Shown: in pieces, positions 52,087 through 62,127 of the stretch
Numbering within the stretch: position 1 is the stretch's first letter
Layout: each line of letters starts with the position of its first letter
NCBI RefSeq assembly: GCF_003855495.1
Contig: NZ_CP034086.1
Location: 1,054,001-1,118,000 of the forward strand
Origin: Methylocystis rosea
GTDB taxonomy: Bacteria > Pseudomonadota > Alphaproteobacteria > Rhizobiales > Beijerinckiaceae
Direction of reading: 5' to 3'
Length of the DNA: 64,000 nucleotides
The notes under the pieces: model-generated
The model's input: the letters and a program-made list of their open reading frames with translations, nothing else
Databases searched by the model: none
Told to the model about the DNA's origin: nothing
Made by a program: the position numbers and the translations under genes

Positions 52087-53268
52087 TTATTTTCCCCAGG
52101 CGTCGATGGCGTCCGCGAAGACGCGCTCGCCAGACGGGCCTTTTTCCATATTGATCGTCGCCGCGCGGCCGTCGGCGAGCTGCATCGGCAAGTCTAACGC
52201 CGCGAGCGACCGCAACAGGAGAATATTGCGCGCCTCATGGTCGCCGCGCATCAGGCCGATGAGGAAATTGTTGTCGGTGATGGGCACGGGAATGCCGGCG
52301 ACTTTTTCTCCCGACTGTGCATCGGAGCGGCGCATCTGGATCGGGCCGATGGCCTTGACGCCGCCGATGGGACTGCCGGGAGCCACCGTGAACGACACGT
52401 TGATGGTGTGCGAGGCCGAAAGAGTGGCGTCGGTGTTCTTGCGAAACAGCAGAGTCATTTTCAGCTTCGCGTCGGGAACCTCGATGTCGCCGCGAATGGC
52501 CGATCCCACGGGTTCGCCAGGCCCGCCGACGTTCTCCAGGCGCCAGACGGCGGAGCCATTGTAGATCTTGTCGACTTTTGTGGGCTCGGCGAGCGAGCCC
52601 ACCCACATCTCCGCCTTTTGCGCCACCGGCACGACGGGGCTGCGCGGCGTCGGCGCTTTGGCCGCTTGCCCATCGCCCGCGACGCGGTCGTTGATCTTGC
52701 CGCCTTCGGGCCCATTGGAGGCGGACTTCTCCGGTTTCAGTTTGGCCAGATCCTCGGGCTGCTCGCGAAGCTGCCAGGCGAGCGTTCCGACAACCGCCAC
52801 GAGCGCTACGACAACGCCGGCGACGGACAGAATGAGACGCTTCGAGCGCTGCGGCCTCGGCGCGGGCGGCAGCGGCGCTGGCGGCCTCTGAGCTTCACGC
52901 AGCGGGGCATCGTCTTCGCCAGCGATGGATGTGTGAGGCGCCTCGCGCCAAGACGAATCCGCGTCATCGCTCGGCGCGCGCTCGACAGGTTTGTTCGGAT
53001 GCGGCTTGCGTTGCGGCGCAGACGTCCCATCGCGAGATGGTGTCGCTTGCGCCTCGTTTGCGGCGAGCTCCGCTTCGACTCGCTGGATCGCGTCGTCGAG
53101 CGCGCGGCCTTCGGCGGCAATGTCGGCTTCTGCGACCGGCGGCTGGATGCCGCGCAACTGATTGAACAGCGCCTTGCGGGCGCGTTCATAGACCGCTTGG
53201 CGCGTGTCCGGCGTGGACTGCGGCAGAGCGGCGACCGCTCTCGCGATCAAAGAATGGTAGTCTGCCAT
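52087..53268 (-). CDS. Conserved hypothetical protein with one membrane helix
   Basis: A 393-aa protein. The N-terminal helical part is soluble (YHSLIARAVAALPQSTPDTRQAVYERAR), then a Pro-rich low-complexity linker (about 75-140), one transmembrane helix (144-166), and a C-terminal periplasmic domain without known family. The layout resembles uncharacterised proteins of Hyphomicrobiales. It converges with the RecD-like gene. The start ATG at 53268 is the first of the open frame. Confidence 0.7.
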   Translation of the reverse strand: MADYHSLIARAVAALPQSTPDTRQAVYERARKALFNQLRGIQPPVAEADIAAEGRALDDAIQRVEAELAANEAQATPSRDGTSAPQRKPHPNKPVERAPSDDADSSWREAPHTSIAGEDDAPLREAQRPPAPLPPAPRPQRSKRLILSVAGVVVALVAVVGTLAWQLREQPEDLAKLKPEKSASNGPEGGKINDRVAGDGQAAKAPTPRSPVVPVAQKAEMWVGSLAEPTKVDKIYNGSAVWRLENVGGPGEPVGSAIRGDIEVPDAKLKMTLLFRKNTDATLSASHTINVSFTVAPGSPIGGVKAIGPIQMRRSDAQSGEKVAGIPVPITDNNFLIGLMRGDHEARNILLLRSLAALDLPMQLADGRAATINMEKGPSGERVFADAIDAWGK

Positions 53269-53620
53269 GTTCGGTTAAGAGCACTTCCGGCTTTTGGCGT
53301 CAATCCTGACGCCGCCAGAGTCCAAGAAAACGCGGGGATTTCGCGACGTCGGCGCCTCATGATCTCATAGGCGCCTCAGTTCACTCGAGGTGTCGCCAAA
53401 ATGGAGATCAAGCACTCCTGGCGCCAATGATCGCTTTCAGCGCTCATTCTGCTTCATTCGCCCGCCTGCGCACGTTTGAGTATCGATAAGACCTCGAGCA
53501 TGAAGGATTCTTGCGACTCGGCGCTTGTTCAGATGGCCGGCGATTTCCGGATGTCTCGCGCAAAAAATATTGCGCCGCGCTCATCGTCTATCGGCGCCGC
53601 TTCCCCTTGGAGGCTGCGCG
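53269..53620. other. Intergenic region, no gene seen
   Basis: About 350 bases between the single-helix protein start and the end of the four-helix membrane protein gene. It should contain the promoter of the former; no terminator, repeat or RNA is recognised. An open frame on the plus strand is arginine-rich and runs antisense to the next gene. Confidence 0.5.
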
Positions 53621-54136
53621 TTAAACTTCGCCAAGCGGCGGTTTGGGGCGCGCCATCTGACGCGCGGGCGGCGGCGGCGCGGCGATCAGCCAGTAAATCG
53701 CCCCCGCCACCGCGCCGGTCAGAAAAAACAACAGCGCGATTCGTAATTCGAGCGGACTCGCTTCGCGGGCGCGATCAAGTCCCATCGCCGCGCGGGCGAT
53801 CCACGGCGACGCGCCGGCGAGCGTCGCGCTCGCGCCCGAATACCAGAGGAGTGAGCGTGCGCCGGCGATCTCGCCGATCAACGCCGCGACCGCGAGGGGC
53901 GCGACGCAGGTGGCGATGATCATCGACCAAAGGATGAATCCGAATGTCGCCAGAGGGTCGCTCCATCCGCCGGCGCGCACATCTTCTTCGACGAAGGCGA
54001 ATAGGCCGGACGTTGCGGCGGCAAATCCCGCCTCCCGCGTCGCCGGATCAAGGAGCGCCGAGACGATAAGAAAAATGGCGGCGACGCCCACAGCGAGGAC
54101 GAAGCCGAAAGCCATGACCACGATTCGGCGCATCAT
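53621..54136 (-). CDS. Membrane protein, four helices
   Basis: A 171-aa protein with four hydrophobic segments (about residues 4-28, 64-88, 94-110 and 131-152) and a proline-rich C-terminus. Not recognised. It begins MMRRIVVMAFGFV and lies 27 bases after the HNH nuclease gene on the same strand, so may be its downstream partner. Confidence 0.6.
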   Translation of the reverse strand: MMRRIVVMAFGFVLAVGVAAIFLIVSALLDPATREAGFAAATSGLFAFVEEDVRAGGWSDPLATFGFILWSMIIATCVAPLAVAALIGEIAGARSLLWYSGASATLAGASPWIARAAMGLDRAREASPLELRIALLFFLTGAVAGAIYWLIAAPPPPARQMARPKPPLGEV

Positions 54137-54163
54137 TGGAGCCTTCTTTCCTGGCGCGCCAAG

Positions 54164-54736
54164 CTATGGTTCGAGCACCGAATCCCAATAGAGATAATCC
54201 ATCCAGCTTTCGTGCAGGTAATTGGGCGGAAACAGCCGGCCGTTGCGATGCAGGTCGGCGACGCTCGGCTGAAAGGGCGCCTGCGCCGGCGACATATGCG
54301 CCTCCTTCGGCAGGCGGTCGCCCTTGCGCAGATTGCACGGCGAACACGCCGCGACGACGTTTTCCCACGTCGTCGCGCCTCCTTTCGATCGAGGAATGAC
54401 GTGATCGAACGTCAATTCCTCATGTTCTCCGCAATATTGGCAGGTGAAGCGATCGCGCAGGAACACGTTGAACCGCGTGAACGCCGGGTGACGGGTCGGC
54501 CGCACATACTCCTTGAGCGACACGACCGAGGGCAGACGCATCTCGAAGCTCGGGCTTTTGACCGTCTTGTCGTATTCCGAGACGATGTTCACGCGGTCAA
54601 GAAACACCGCCTTGATTGCGTCCTGCCAGCCCCACAGCGAGAGCGGATAGTAGCTCAGCGGCCTGTAGTCGGCGTTGAGCACGAGCGCGGGACACGCCTG
54701 CGGCGAGACGGTCTGCTGACGAAAGTGTGCAGTCAC
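54164..54736 (-). CDS. HNH endonuclease family protein
   Basis: A 190-aa protein. The HNH motif is visible with Zn-binding Cys: FTCQYCGEHEELTFDHVIPRS, then TTWENVVAACSPCNLRKGDRL. It is preceded by a conserved ALVLNADYRPLSYYPLSLWGWQDA segment. The usual orthologue starts just before this; I chose a GTG at 54736, as AGAGGAAG lies upstream and the family part begins soon after. A very common alphaproteobacterial gene, of unclear role in the cell. Confidence 0.85.
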   Translation of the reverse strand: MTAHFRQQTVSPQACPALVLNADYRPLSYYPLSLWGWQDAIKAVFLDRVNIVSEYDKTVKSPSFEMRLPSVVSLKEYVRPTRHPAFTRFNVFLRDRFTCQYCGEHEELTFDHVIPRSKGGATTWENVVAACSPCNLRKGDRLPKEAHMSPAQAPFQPSVADLHRNGRLFPPNYLHESWMDYLYWDSVLEP

Positions 54737-55110
54737 CCTGCTTCCTCTCGGATTGAGGAGGGGCCTGACGGACCGCGCCAAGGTCCAGCCCTTTGCGATG
54801 CCGCATATTTTACAGGCACCACGACAGGGTTGTGAAGGCCCGGCACAGGACTTCCGACGCTGAGGAGCGCTCCGCCTCTCGAAAGAGATAGACGCTGGCG
54901 AGGCAGTACGCTGCAAGCAACGGCTTGTATATTAAAGTAATCGGCATGCCTTTGTTTCGACGACATCTACGCAGGACTGTCGCCGCTCGCCTGTCAGCAG
55001 CTCGTCCTTTGTTGCCGGATCGGCGAAAAACGGCGAAATATTCGTCGGCAGGCCAGCGCGCCCAAGCGTGGCCCTTGCCCACGGCCGACGGCCTGTTGCC
55101 TACTGCCGGA
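54737..55110. other. Divergent intergenic region
   Basis: About 370 bases between the HNH gene and sbcD, transcribed apart. It should carry both promoters. It holds a GGCCGACGGCC block near 55083 and short repeated TTGCC/CTGCC words but no clear RNA or operator. Confidence 0.45.
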
Positions 55111-56316
55111 GTGATTCGCCTTCTCCACACGGCCGATTGGCATCTTGGCGCGACCCTGCAGGGCTGGTCGCGCGAAGCCGAGCACCGCGACGCGCTGGCG
55201 CAGCTTGTCGCCATCGCCCGGGAGCGCGCGGTCGACGCCGTCATCGTGGCGGGCGACATTTTTGACAGCCTCAATCCGTCCGCCGACGCCCAGCGGCTGC
55301 TCTACGACACATTGCGCGACTTGCGCGTCGCCTGTCCGCATGCGCGCATCGCGCTCGTCGCCGGCAATCATGATCCAGCGGCGCGACTCGAAGCGCCGCG
55401 CGCATTGTTCGAGATGGCTGACGTCGTTTCGATCGGCGCCTTTGCGCGTCGCGACGGCGCCTTCGACGCCCGCGCGCATCTTTCGCCGATCCGCGACGCC
55501 AGCGGCAGAATTGGCGCACATTTGCTCGCGCTGCCTTATCCGCGCGCGGTGGATCTGCCTGTGACGATCGGAGGCGGCGCCGCCAGCGCCGTGCGTGAGG
55601 CCTATCGCGAGGCGGTCGAAAGCGCGCGGCGTGAAATCGGCATGGCGCCGCTCATCGTCACCGGCCATCTTCATGTCGCAGGCGCGCTCGAATCGGAAGG
55701 GTCCGAACGACGGATTCTCGTCGGCGGCGAACATGCGCTTCCGTCCGACATGTTTTCGCCGGATATCGCTTATGTTGCGCTTGGCCATCTGCATCGTCCG
55801 CAATCCGTCGACCGCGAGACGATCCGCTACTCCGGTTCGCTCATTCCCATGTCGAAGACCGAAATCGGCTATGCGCATGGCGTCAGCATCATCGATGTCG
55901 ACGACAGCGGCGCCGTTGTCGTTCAACATGCGCCGATCATCCGTCCTGTCCGGCATTTGCGGGCGCCGGCGAGCGGCGCTCTGTCCGTAACCGAACTCGA
56001 GGCTGCGCTCGGGGCGCTCGATTTGGACGCCTCGGCGCCGATGGACGCCTGGCCCTTCGCGCATCTTGCGATCAGGGTCGACGGCCCGGCTGTTGGGTTG
56101 AAGGCCGAGCTTGACGCCATCTGCGAGAAATTTCCGCTGCGCGTCGTTTCGACCAGCGTCGAACGGCCACAAGCGCCTGCGGCGGCGCCGACGCCGCTGC
56201 GCCTTGCGGAGCGTAAGCCGATGGAATTGTTTCGCGAAGCCTTTGAGCAGGCGCACGGCGTCGCCCCGACCGACAATCATTTCGACTGTTTTGAGCGTCT
56301 TCTGCAGGAGGCGTGA
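55111..56316 (+). CDS. sbcD: Exonuclease SbcCD, D subunit
   Basis: A 401-aa Mre11-like nuclease. Phosphoesterase motifs are LLHTADWHLGATL, VAGDIFDSL, LVAGNHDPA, IVTGHLH and VALGHLHRPQ. It begins with GTG at 55111 (VIRLLHTADWH), the family start; the longer reading to 54925 adds unconserved sequence. With SbcC it cuts DNA hairpins and processes double-strand ends. Its stop overlaps the sbcC start by four bases. Confidence 0.94.
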   Translation: MIRLLHTADWHLGATLQGWSREAEHRDALAQLVAIARERAVDAVIVAGDIFDSLNPSADAQRLLYDTLRDLRVACPHARIALVAGNHDPAARLEAPRALFEMADVVSIGAFARRDGAFDARAHLSPIRDASGRIGAHLLALPYPRAVDLPVTIGGGAASAVREAYREAVESARREIGMAPLIVTGHLHVAGALESEGSERRILVGGEHALPSDMFSPDIAYVALGHLHRPQSVDRETIRYSGSLIPMSKTEIGYAHGVSIIDVDDSGAVVVQHAPIIRPVRHLRAPASGALSVTELEAALGALDLDASAPMDAWPFAHLAIRVDGPAVGLKAELDAICEKFPLRVVSTSVERPQAPAAAPTPLRLAERKPMELFREAFEQAHGVAPTDNHFDCFERLLQEA

Positions 56317-59300
56317 CATTGCGCATTCTGGCGATCCGAGGCGCCAATCTCGCCAGTCTCGCCGAAGGCTTCGCGATCGACTTTGACAGCGAGCCGCTGC
56401 GCTCGGCGGGCCTCTTCGCCATCACCGGAGAAACAGGGGCCGGCAAGTCGACGATTCTCGACGCGATCTGTCTCGCGCTTTACGATAAATTCCCGCGCGT
56501 CGTCGCAGCCGGCGCGAGCGAAGGCGCGCCAGATCCGTCCGGAGAGACGCTCGGGTCTGGCGACCCGCGCACAATTCTCCGCCGCGGCGCCGGACGCGGT
56601 TTTGCGGAAGTCGATTTTATCGGCAAGGACGGGCTGCGCTATCGGGCGCGCTGCGACCTGCAGCGGGCGCGCGGCAGAGCGTCGGGCGCGTTGCAAAAGC
56701 GCGTCAGGTCGCTGTGGCGAATCGACGAGGCTGGGGAAATCGTCGCGCCGGTCGAGAGCGGCATAGAGCCCGTCAACGCCCGCGTCGTCGAATTGACCGA
56801 TCTCACCTTCGACCAGTTTCGTCGCACGGCGCTTTTGGCGCAGGGCGAATTCGACGCCTTTTTGCGCGCCGACGCGAAGGAGCGCGCCGAACTTCTCGAA
56901 AAGATCACCGGCGCAGAAATCTATGGCGTTCTGTCGCAGCGGGCCTTTGAGCGCGCCCGCGAGGCGCAGCAGGCGACAGCTCTTATCGAAAGCAGTTGCG
57001 CCCAGATCGGCGTCATGTCGGAAGAGGAGCGCGCCGCGATCGACGCAGACGTCGCAGCGACCGCAGCCGAACGCGCGCAAGTCGCCGAAAAGCGCGGCGC
57101 GATGGCTGATGCGCTGCGCCGGTTCGACGCCTTGGCTCAGGCGCAAGCAAAGCTTGCGCAGGCGATGTCGGCGCGCGAGGGCGCCTTGCGGGCGTTTGAC
57201 GAGATGGCGCCGCGCCGCGAGACGCTTGCGGCGCTCGCGCAGGTCGAGCCGTTGCGCGCCCCGCGGGACGAGATGCGACGCGCCGAGGAAATACAAAAGG
57301 CGGCGCTCGATGAGGCCGTCGAGGCCAAAGTGAAAGCGGGCGCCGCTCAAGAAGCTTTCGCCGCTCAGGAGGCGCAAGCGCTCTCGGCTGCAGAGTCGGT
57401 CGCCGCCTCGGAAGCGGAGATGGCCCGGTTTGCGCCGATCTGGTCCGAGGCCGCGGCGCTCGACGCGCGCATCGCCAATTTGGCGCAGGAGGAAGCGAAA
57501 GCGCAGAGCGTCGCTCGGGACGCCGCGTCGCGCGCGCAGGCGAAGCGGGACGAACGCGCGGAAACAATGGAACGGCGCGCCGAAATTGAACGCGAGAAGG
57601 AGACGGCGCTCGCCGATCTTGCGCGCCTCGAGCCGGCGCGGGCGCTCAGCGAACGCTGGCGAGACATCGACGATTGGCTGACGAAGCGTACCGAAATCTC
57701 GCACGCCAAGCGCGCCTGTGACGGCGCGCTCGCAGCGGTCTTCGCCGACATCGATCGCGGCGACGCGACGCTCGCGGACTTTAACGCGCGCGACGCGCAG
57801 GACAGAGCGGCCTGTGAAAAGCTTGCCGCGCAAATCGCGGACCGCGACGGCGCGCTCCTCGCGCTCGACGAACCGGCCGCGCTCGCCCGCGCTGACGACC
57901 TCGCGCGCGCCGTCGAGCTGATCGAGGCTTTGCGTAGCTGCGCGCGCACATTTGACGAGGCGGACGTCGCGGCGACGTCCGCGCATCAGGACATCGCCCG
58001 CTACGCGCAGGACGCAGCGGCGGTTCGACAGAAGCTTGAAGGATTACGTTCGGAGCGCGCGCGACAGGCGGCGCAAAGCGCCGAGGCCGAACGCTTCGGC
58101 GAGTTGGCGGACGCCGCGGCGGATCCCCATGCGCTGCGATTGCGCGCGGCGTTGAACGAGGATGCGCCGTGCCCCGTGTGCGGCGCGCGCGAACATCCTT
58201 TCGCCGAGACCCATGACGCGGCGAGCGCGTTAATCGAAGCGCTGCGTGCGCGGCGCGATGAGTCGCGGCGAACGCTCAGCGCATTGGACGAGGAGACTGT
58301 CTCCTTAAGCGCGCGGGCGGCGCAGGCGCACGCGCTTCACGAAGATGCATCGCGGCGCGCCGCACAAGCGCAGGCGGCTCGCGGGCGCGCCGAGGCCGAA
58401 TATGCGTCGTTGCTGAGCGCCGATGGCGCGCGAGATATGGCGCCGGAGCTGGCGCCGCCGACGTCAATTCTATCAGCCTCGCCGCGGCTGCTAATAGTGA
58501 CGAAGGAGCTTGCGGCCGCGCGCGACGGCGTCGCGCAAAAGCTTCGCGCCGCGCGTCGGCTGCGGGAGGAGCGGGATCGGCTGCGCGCTGAGCGCGACGC
58601 AATTCGACTGGCGCTCGACTCCCGCCAGGACGATCGTGCGGCGCTCGCCGTGTCGCTGGAAGCTTTGCGCGAAGCGCGCGCGCGGTCCAAGGCGGAAGGC
58701 GCAGGACTAGTTGAGCGTCTCGAATCACTCGATCGGTCGCTCGCGCCTTATCTGCAGCTTTGCGACCTCTCGGCCGCCGATCTCGATCGCGACGCCGCTT
58801 CTGCGCGCCGCCGGCTCGAGGGTGCGGGCGCGCATTATCGGGAGGCGCTGGCGCGGTCAAATGAGCTCGCCGCAAACTGCGCCGCGATCGGGCTGAAGGC
58901 GGAGCGCGTTGCGGCGGAGGCAGACAGCGCATGCGCTCGCGAGGCCGAAGCCAAAAGCGATCATGAGGCGCGCGCAAGGAGCCTTGCTGAGGCGCGCGAT
59001 GCGCGCGTCCTGCTTTTGGAGGGAGAAGCGACGGCCGCGCATCGGTCCCGCATCGAGGCGCGCCACAGGGCGGCTCTTGCGGCGCGTGACGAGGGGCGAC
59101 AGCGGCTCGCTGAAGCCCAGCAGTCGAAAACGGCCTGCGAGGCGCGTCACGCCCATTGCGCACGCGCGGCGGAGAGCGCGGCGGCCCGCGCCGTGCAAGC
59201 GCGCGCGGCCTTTGCAATGGCGCTTGGAGGCGCTGGCTTCGACGAGGCGGCTGCGGCGACTCTTCTTGCAACGTCGCGCGAGGAGCAGGCGGAGCTGCGT

Positions 59301-60086
59301 CGCGCCGTCGAGGCGGCGGAAGCCGGGCGCGCCGCCGCCGAGGCCGCCGTCAGGGCGCGGCAGGTTGATTACGATGAAGCCAAGGCCGTCGCCCCGGTTG
59401 AAGCGTCGCGTGAGATTCTCGCGGCTCAGGAGAAAGACATCGCTGGTCGCCTCGACGAATTGTCGGCGCGGCTCGGCGCGCTGCGCGAGCGTGGCGCGAA
59501 GGACGATGAGGCGCGAGAACGCGCGACAGCGCTCGGCGCCGAACTCGAACGGGCGCGCGTAAACGCCAAACTCTGGAGCGAGATCAGTGAAGCCATCGGA
59601 TCGGCGAGCGGCGACAAGTTCCGCCGTTTCGCTCAGGCCGCGACGCTGCAGCACCTCGTCGCGCTCGCCAATCAGCGCCTGGCGCTGCTTGCGCCGCGCT
59701 ATGCCCTCGAGCGCTCGGGCGAGGCCGGCGCGCTGGGCCTCCAGATTATCGACCGCGATCTTGGCGACGAGCGCCGTTCGACGCGTTCGCTCTCCGGCGG
59801 GGAGCGCTTCCTCGCGTCGCTGGCGCTTGCTTTAGCGCTTGCCGGACTCGAGGGGCGCGATTCATTCGTCGACACGCTGTTCATCGATGAAGGATTCGGC
59901 GCGCTCGATTCCGCGACCCTTGACGTCGTCATAGACGCGTTGGAGACGCTGCAGGGGCAGGGCAGGCGGGTGGGGGTGATCAGCCATGTCGATTCGCTCC
60001 AGCAGCGCATCGCGACGAAAATCTGCGTTGAGCGCCGGGGCGGCGGGGTGAGCGTGGTCCGACTGCGTGCGGCTGGTTACGCATGA
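56313..60086 (+). CDS. sbcC: Exonuclease SbcCD, C subunit (SMC-like ATPase)
   Basis: A 1257-aa Rad50-like protein. The Walker A motif is TGETGAGKSTILDA near residue 40 and the ABC signature plus Walker B are near the C-terminus (SLSGGERFLASLALALAL; DTLFIDEGFGALD). Long Ala/Arg/Glu-rich coiled coils occupy residues 190-1040 and carry the zinc hook CPVCGAREHPF near residue 620. GTG start at 56313 overlaps the sbcD stop. Typical SbcC size is about 1050; extra length is in the coiled coil. Confidence 0.95.
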   Translation: MTLRILAIRGANLASLAEGFAIDFDSEPLRSAGLFAITGETGAGKSTILDAICLALYDKFPRVVAAGASEGAPDPSGETLGSGDPRTILRRGAGRGFAEVDFIGKDGLRYRARCDLQRARGRASGALQKRVRSLWRIDEAGEIVAPVESGIEPVNARVVELTDLTFDQFRRTALLAQGEFDAFLRADAKERAELLEKITGAEIYGVLSQRAFERAREAQQATALIESSCAQIGVMSEEERAAIDADVAATAAERAQVAEKRGAMADALRRFDALAQAQAKLAQAMSAREGALRAFDEMAPRRETLAALAQVEPLRAPRDEMRRAEEIQKAALDEAVEAKVKAGAAQEAFAAQEAQALSAAESVAASEAEMARFAPIWSEAAALDARIANLAQEEAKAQSVARDAASRAQAKRDERAETMERRAEIEREKETALADLARLEPARALSERWRDIDDWLTKRTEISHAKRACDGALAAVFADIDRGDATLADFNARDAQDRAACEKLAAQIADRDGALLALDEPAALARADDLARAVELIEALRSCARTFDEADVAATSAHQDIARYAQDAAAVRQKLEGLRSERARQAAQSAEAERFGELADAAADPHALRLRAALNEDAPCPVCGAREHPFAETHDAASALIEALRARRDESRRTLSALDEETVSLSARAAQAHALHEDASRRAAQAQAARGRAEAEYASLLSADGARDMAPELAPPTSILSASPRLLIVTKELAAARDGVAQKLRAARRLREERDRLRAERDAIRLALDSRQDDRAALAVSLEALREARARSKAEGAGLVERLESLDRSLAPYLQLCDLSAADLDRDAASARRRLEGAGAHYREALARSNELAANCAAIGLKAERVAAEADSACAREAEAKSDHEARARSLAEARDARVLLLEGEATAAHRSRIEARHRAALAARDEGRQRLAEAQQSKTACEARHAHCARAAESAAARAVQARAAFAMALGGAGFDEAAAATLLATSREEQAELRRAVEAAEAGRAAAEAAVRARQVDYDEAKAVAPVEASREILAAQEKDIAGRLDELSARLGALRERGAKDDEARERATALGAELERARVNAKLWSEISEAIGSASGDKFRRFAQAATLQHLVALANQRLALLAPRYALERSGEAGALGLQIIDRDLGDERRSTRSLSGGERFLASLALALALAGLEGRDSFVDTLFIDEGFGALDSATLDVVIDALETLQGQGRRVGVISHVDSLQQRIATKICVERRGGGVSVVRLRAAGYA

Positions 60087-60201
60087 CGCGTGATGCCACT
60101 GGCCGACCCTGAAAGAAGCCGCCAATCGATTCTACTCGGCGGAGAACTCGCGTCGAAAAAGCCGCTAATTCGCGACGACGCTTCCGGAAAAAAACCTGTG
60201 C

Positions 60202-60219
60202 TGTGGCGGTAAGGCCACA
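60202..60219 (+). repeat. Small TGTGGC/GCCACA hairpin before porin
   Basis: TGTGGC (60202-60207) and GCCACA (60214-60219), loop GGTAAG, followed by a run of A. It lies 26 bases before the longer palindrome that begins with the same TGTGGC word. Confidence 0.5.
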
Positions 60220-60242
60220 AAAAACAATGATCAGCGCCAGAG

Positions 60243-60264
60243 ACTGTGGCGCCGGCGCCACAGT
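60243..60264. promoter_or_regulatory. 22-bp perfect palindrome upstream of porin gene
   Basis: A perfect palindrome of 22 bases (ACTGTGGCGCC and its complement) sits about 108 bases before the porin start at 60372. Its central 18 bases match those at 731-748, before the outer-membrane protein gene, except two positions. A common regulator site or an RNA hairpin are both possible; the pairing of position and gene class favours regulation. Confidence 0.5.
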
Positions 60265-60371
60265 TCTTGTGCGTTGCGACGTCACATTACAGCTAGGGCA
60301 AAGTTTGTCACGGGTCTGTCATCCAGCGCCGGCTTCACTGTCTCCCGAAAGTTAACGGGGGAATGGAACCA

Positions 60372-61997
60372 ATGAAACCTGGAGTTGGACAACGCGCGCT
60401 CGCCATCGCTGCGTTCGGCTTATATGCGATGGCTTCGACCGCTCCGGCCGCAGCCGACACTGCGTCCGAAATCCGCGCGCTCAAGGCGCGCCTCTCCAAA
60501 CTCGAAGCCGACGAAGCCCGCGCGAGGCGCGAGGCCAGGGTCGTGCACGCGTCGCTCCCGGCCGACAAGGGGCCGCCGCCGCCGCCGCCGCCGCTGCACT
60601 GGTATGAAAGGCTGAGCCTGCGCGGTTATACGCAGATGCGCTACAATGACATTCTGAGTGGCGGCCCGAATTATTATGACATCAGAACGACGAACGACCG
60701 TTCGGTCGGCGACCGCCAGAACTTCTTCATTCGCCGCGCGCGCATCATTCTGAGCGGCGACGTCTCAGATCATCTGTACCTTTATTTCCAAAACGACTTC
60801 GCGAGCTCTCCTCCGAATGCGAATTCGACTTCGGCGACCTTCGCAGCTCCGACCAACGCCGCCGGTCAGGCCGTCTATTATTTCTACAATCCCGTCTTCG
60901 CCTTTCCAGGCTATAACCAGGTCGGCAGTTACTCCAACGCGCCCGGCAATTTCGCGCAGATACGCGACCTCTACGCCGACATCTACTTCGACAAGGACAA
61001 GGAATTCCGAGTCCGCGCCGGCCAGTCGAAGATTCCCTACGGCTTCGAGAACCTGCAGTCGTCGCAGAATCGTCTGGCGCTCGATCGCGCCGATGCGATC
61101 AATACCTGCTGTAAGGACGAACGCGATCTCGGTCTCTTCTTCATGTACACGCCCAAGGAAATGCGGCATCTCTTTCGCGATCTCGTGAAGAACAATCTGA
61201 AAGGCTCGGGCGATTACGGCATGTTCGCTTTCGGTGTCTACAACGGCCAGGGCGCCAACCGCATCGAACTCAACAAGGGCACGCATCTTGTCGCGCGCTT
61301 CACCTATCCTTACGTTTTCGAAAATGGTCAGGTGGTCGAAGCGAGCGTCCAGGGTTACACGGGACGTTTCATGCCTTATACGCAGGCGATCAGGCCCTCT
61401 TTGGGCATGGCGACGAACTGGGCGGGCTTCATTCCGCCGAACAGCCCGTACGCTACCGTCGGATCGGCCTTTGTCCCTTATGTGAATGGCCCGGGATGGA
61501 GCAGCCTTGGCAACTTTAACTTTTCTCAATACGGCGCCGTCAACACTTGGGGACCGGCCGTGGCCAATGGCGGCGAGGGCATTCGCGACTCTCGCGTCGC
61601 TATCACTGGCGTAATTTATCCGCAGCCGTTCGGCCTGCGGGCTGAATGGAACTGGGGCGTCGGGCCGCAGCTCAACGCCACGCAGACCGCCATCGAGGCG
61701 AAACGGCTGAACGGCGGCTATGTCGAAGCCAGCTATAAATATGAGGACAAGGACTTCGGCACTGGCGTGTATTTCCCCTTCGTCAAATGGCAATACTATA
61801 ATGGCGGGTTCAAATTCGATAACAACGCGCCGGCTGGCCGTGTGAACGAATGGGACGTCGGCGTCGAGTACCAGCCCTTGCCGGAACTCGAATTCACCGC
61901 GATCTACTCTCACATGGACCGCACCAATACGGTTGCAGCGCCCTATCGGCAGTTCCAGGCGGATCTGCTGAGAATGCAGCTGCAGTGGAACTACTGA
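60372..61997 (+). CDS. OprO/OprP-type porin
   Basis: A 541-aa outer-membrane porin. Signal peptide to about residue 28 (APAAA-D), then a short coiled coil (SEIRALKARLSKLEADEARAR), a run of seven prolines, then the barrel beginning LHWYERLSLRGYTQMRYND. RNFFIRRARIILSGDV-like sequence (NFFIRRARIILSGDVSDHLYLYFQND) is typical of phosphate-selective and related porins. The ATG at 60372 is chosen because GGGGGA lies nine bases upstream; an ATG at 60363 would be too close to it. A strong terminator follows. Confidence 0.88.
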   Translation: MKPGVGQRALAIAAFGLYAMASTAPAAADTASEIRALKARLSKLEADEARARREARVVHASLPADKGPPPPPPPLHWYERLSLRGYTQMRYNDILSGGPNYYDIRTTNDRSVGDRQNFFIRRARIILSGDVSDHLYLYFQNDFASSPPNANSTSATFAAPTNAAGQAVYYFYNPVFAFPGYNQVGSYSNAPGNFAQIRDLYADIYFDKDKEFRVRAGQSKIPYGFENLQSSQNRLALDRADAINTCCKDERDLGLFFMYTPKEMRHLFRDLVKNNLKGSGDYGMFAFGVYNGQGANRIELNKGTHLVARFTYPYVFENGQVVEASVQGYTGRFMPYTQAIRPSLGMATNWAGFIPPNSPYATVGSAFVPYVNGPGWSSLGNFNFSQYGAVNTWGPAVANGGEGIRDSRVAITGVIYPQPFGLRAEWNWGVGPQLNATQTAIEAKRLNGGYVEASYKYEDKDFGTGVYFPFVKWQYYNGGFKFDNNAPAGRVNEWDVGVEYQPLPELEFTAIYSHMDRTNTVAAPYRQFQADLLRMQLQWNY

Positions 61998-62021
61998 TCA
62001 TCTGGTCAGACTAATTCTTGT

Positions 62022-62054
62022 CAAACGCCTCCGGTTTCGCGCCGGAGGCGTTTG
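62022..62054 (+). terminator. Hairpin terminator after porin gene
   Basis: A perfect 13-bp stem, CAAACGCCTCCGG (62022-62034) and CCGGAGGCGTTTG (62042-62054), 24 bases after the porin stop; no T-run follows. Confidence 0.7.
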
Positions 62055-62127
62055 CGATTTCGGGACTTTCGTTTGCTCGTCTGATAACGAAATGACCTTG
62101 GTTGGGTTTGGTGCGAGGACTCGAAAG

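Noticed and set aside
56277..57986. Open frame of 569 codons on the minus strand
   Set aside because: Antisense to sbcD/sbcC; product is low-complexity and Arg-rich, with no recognisable fold.
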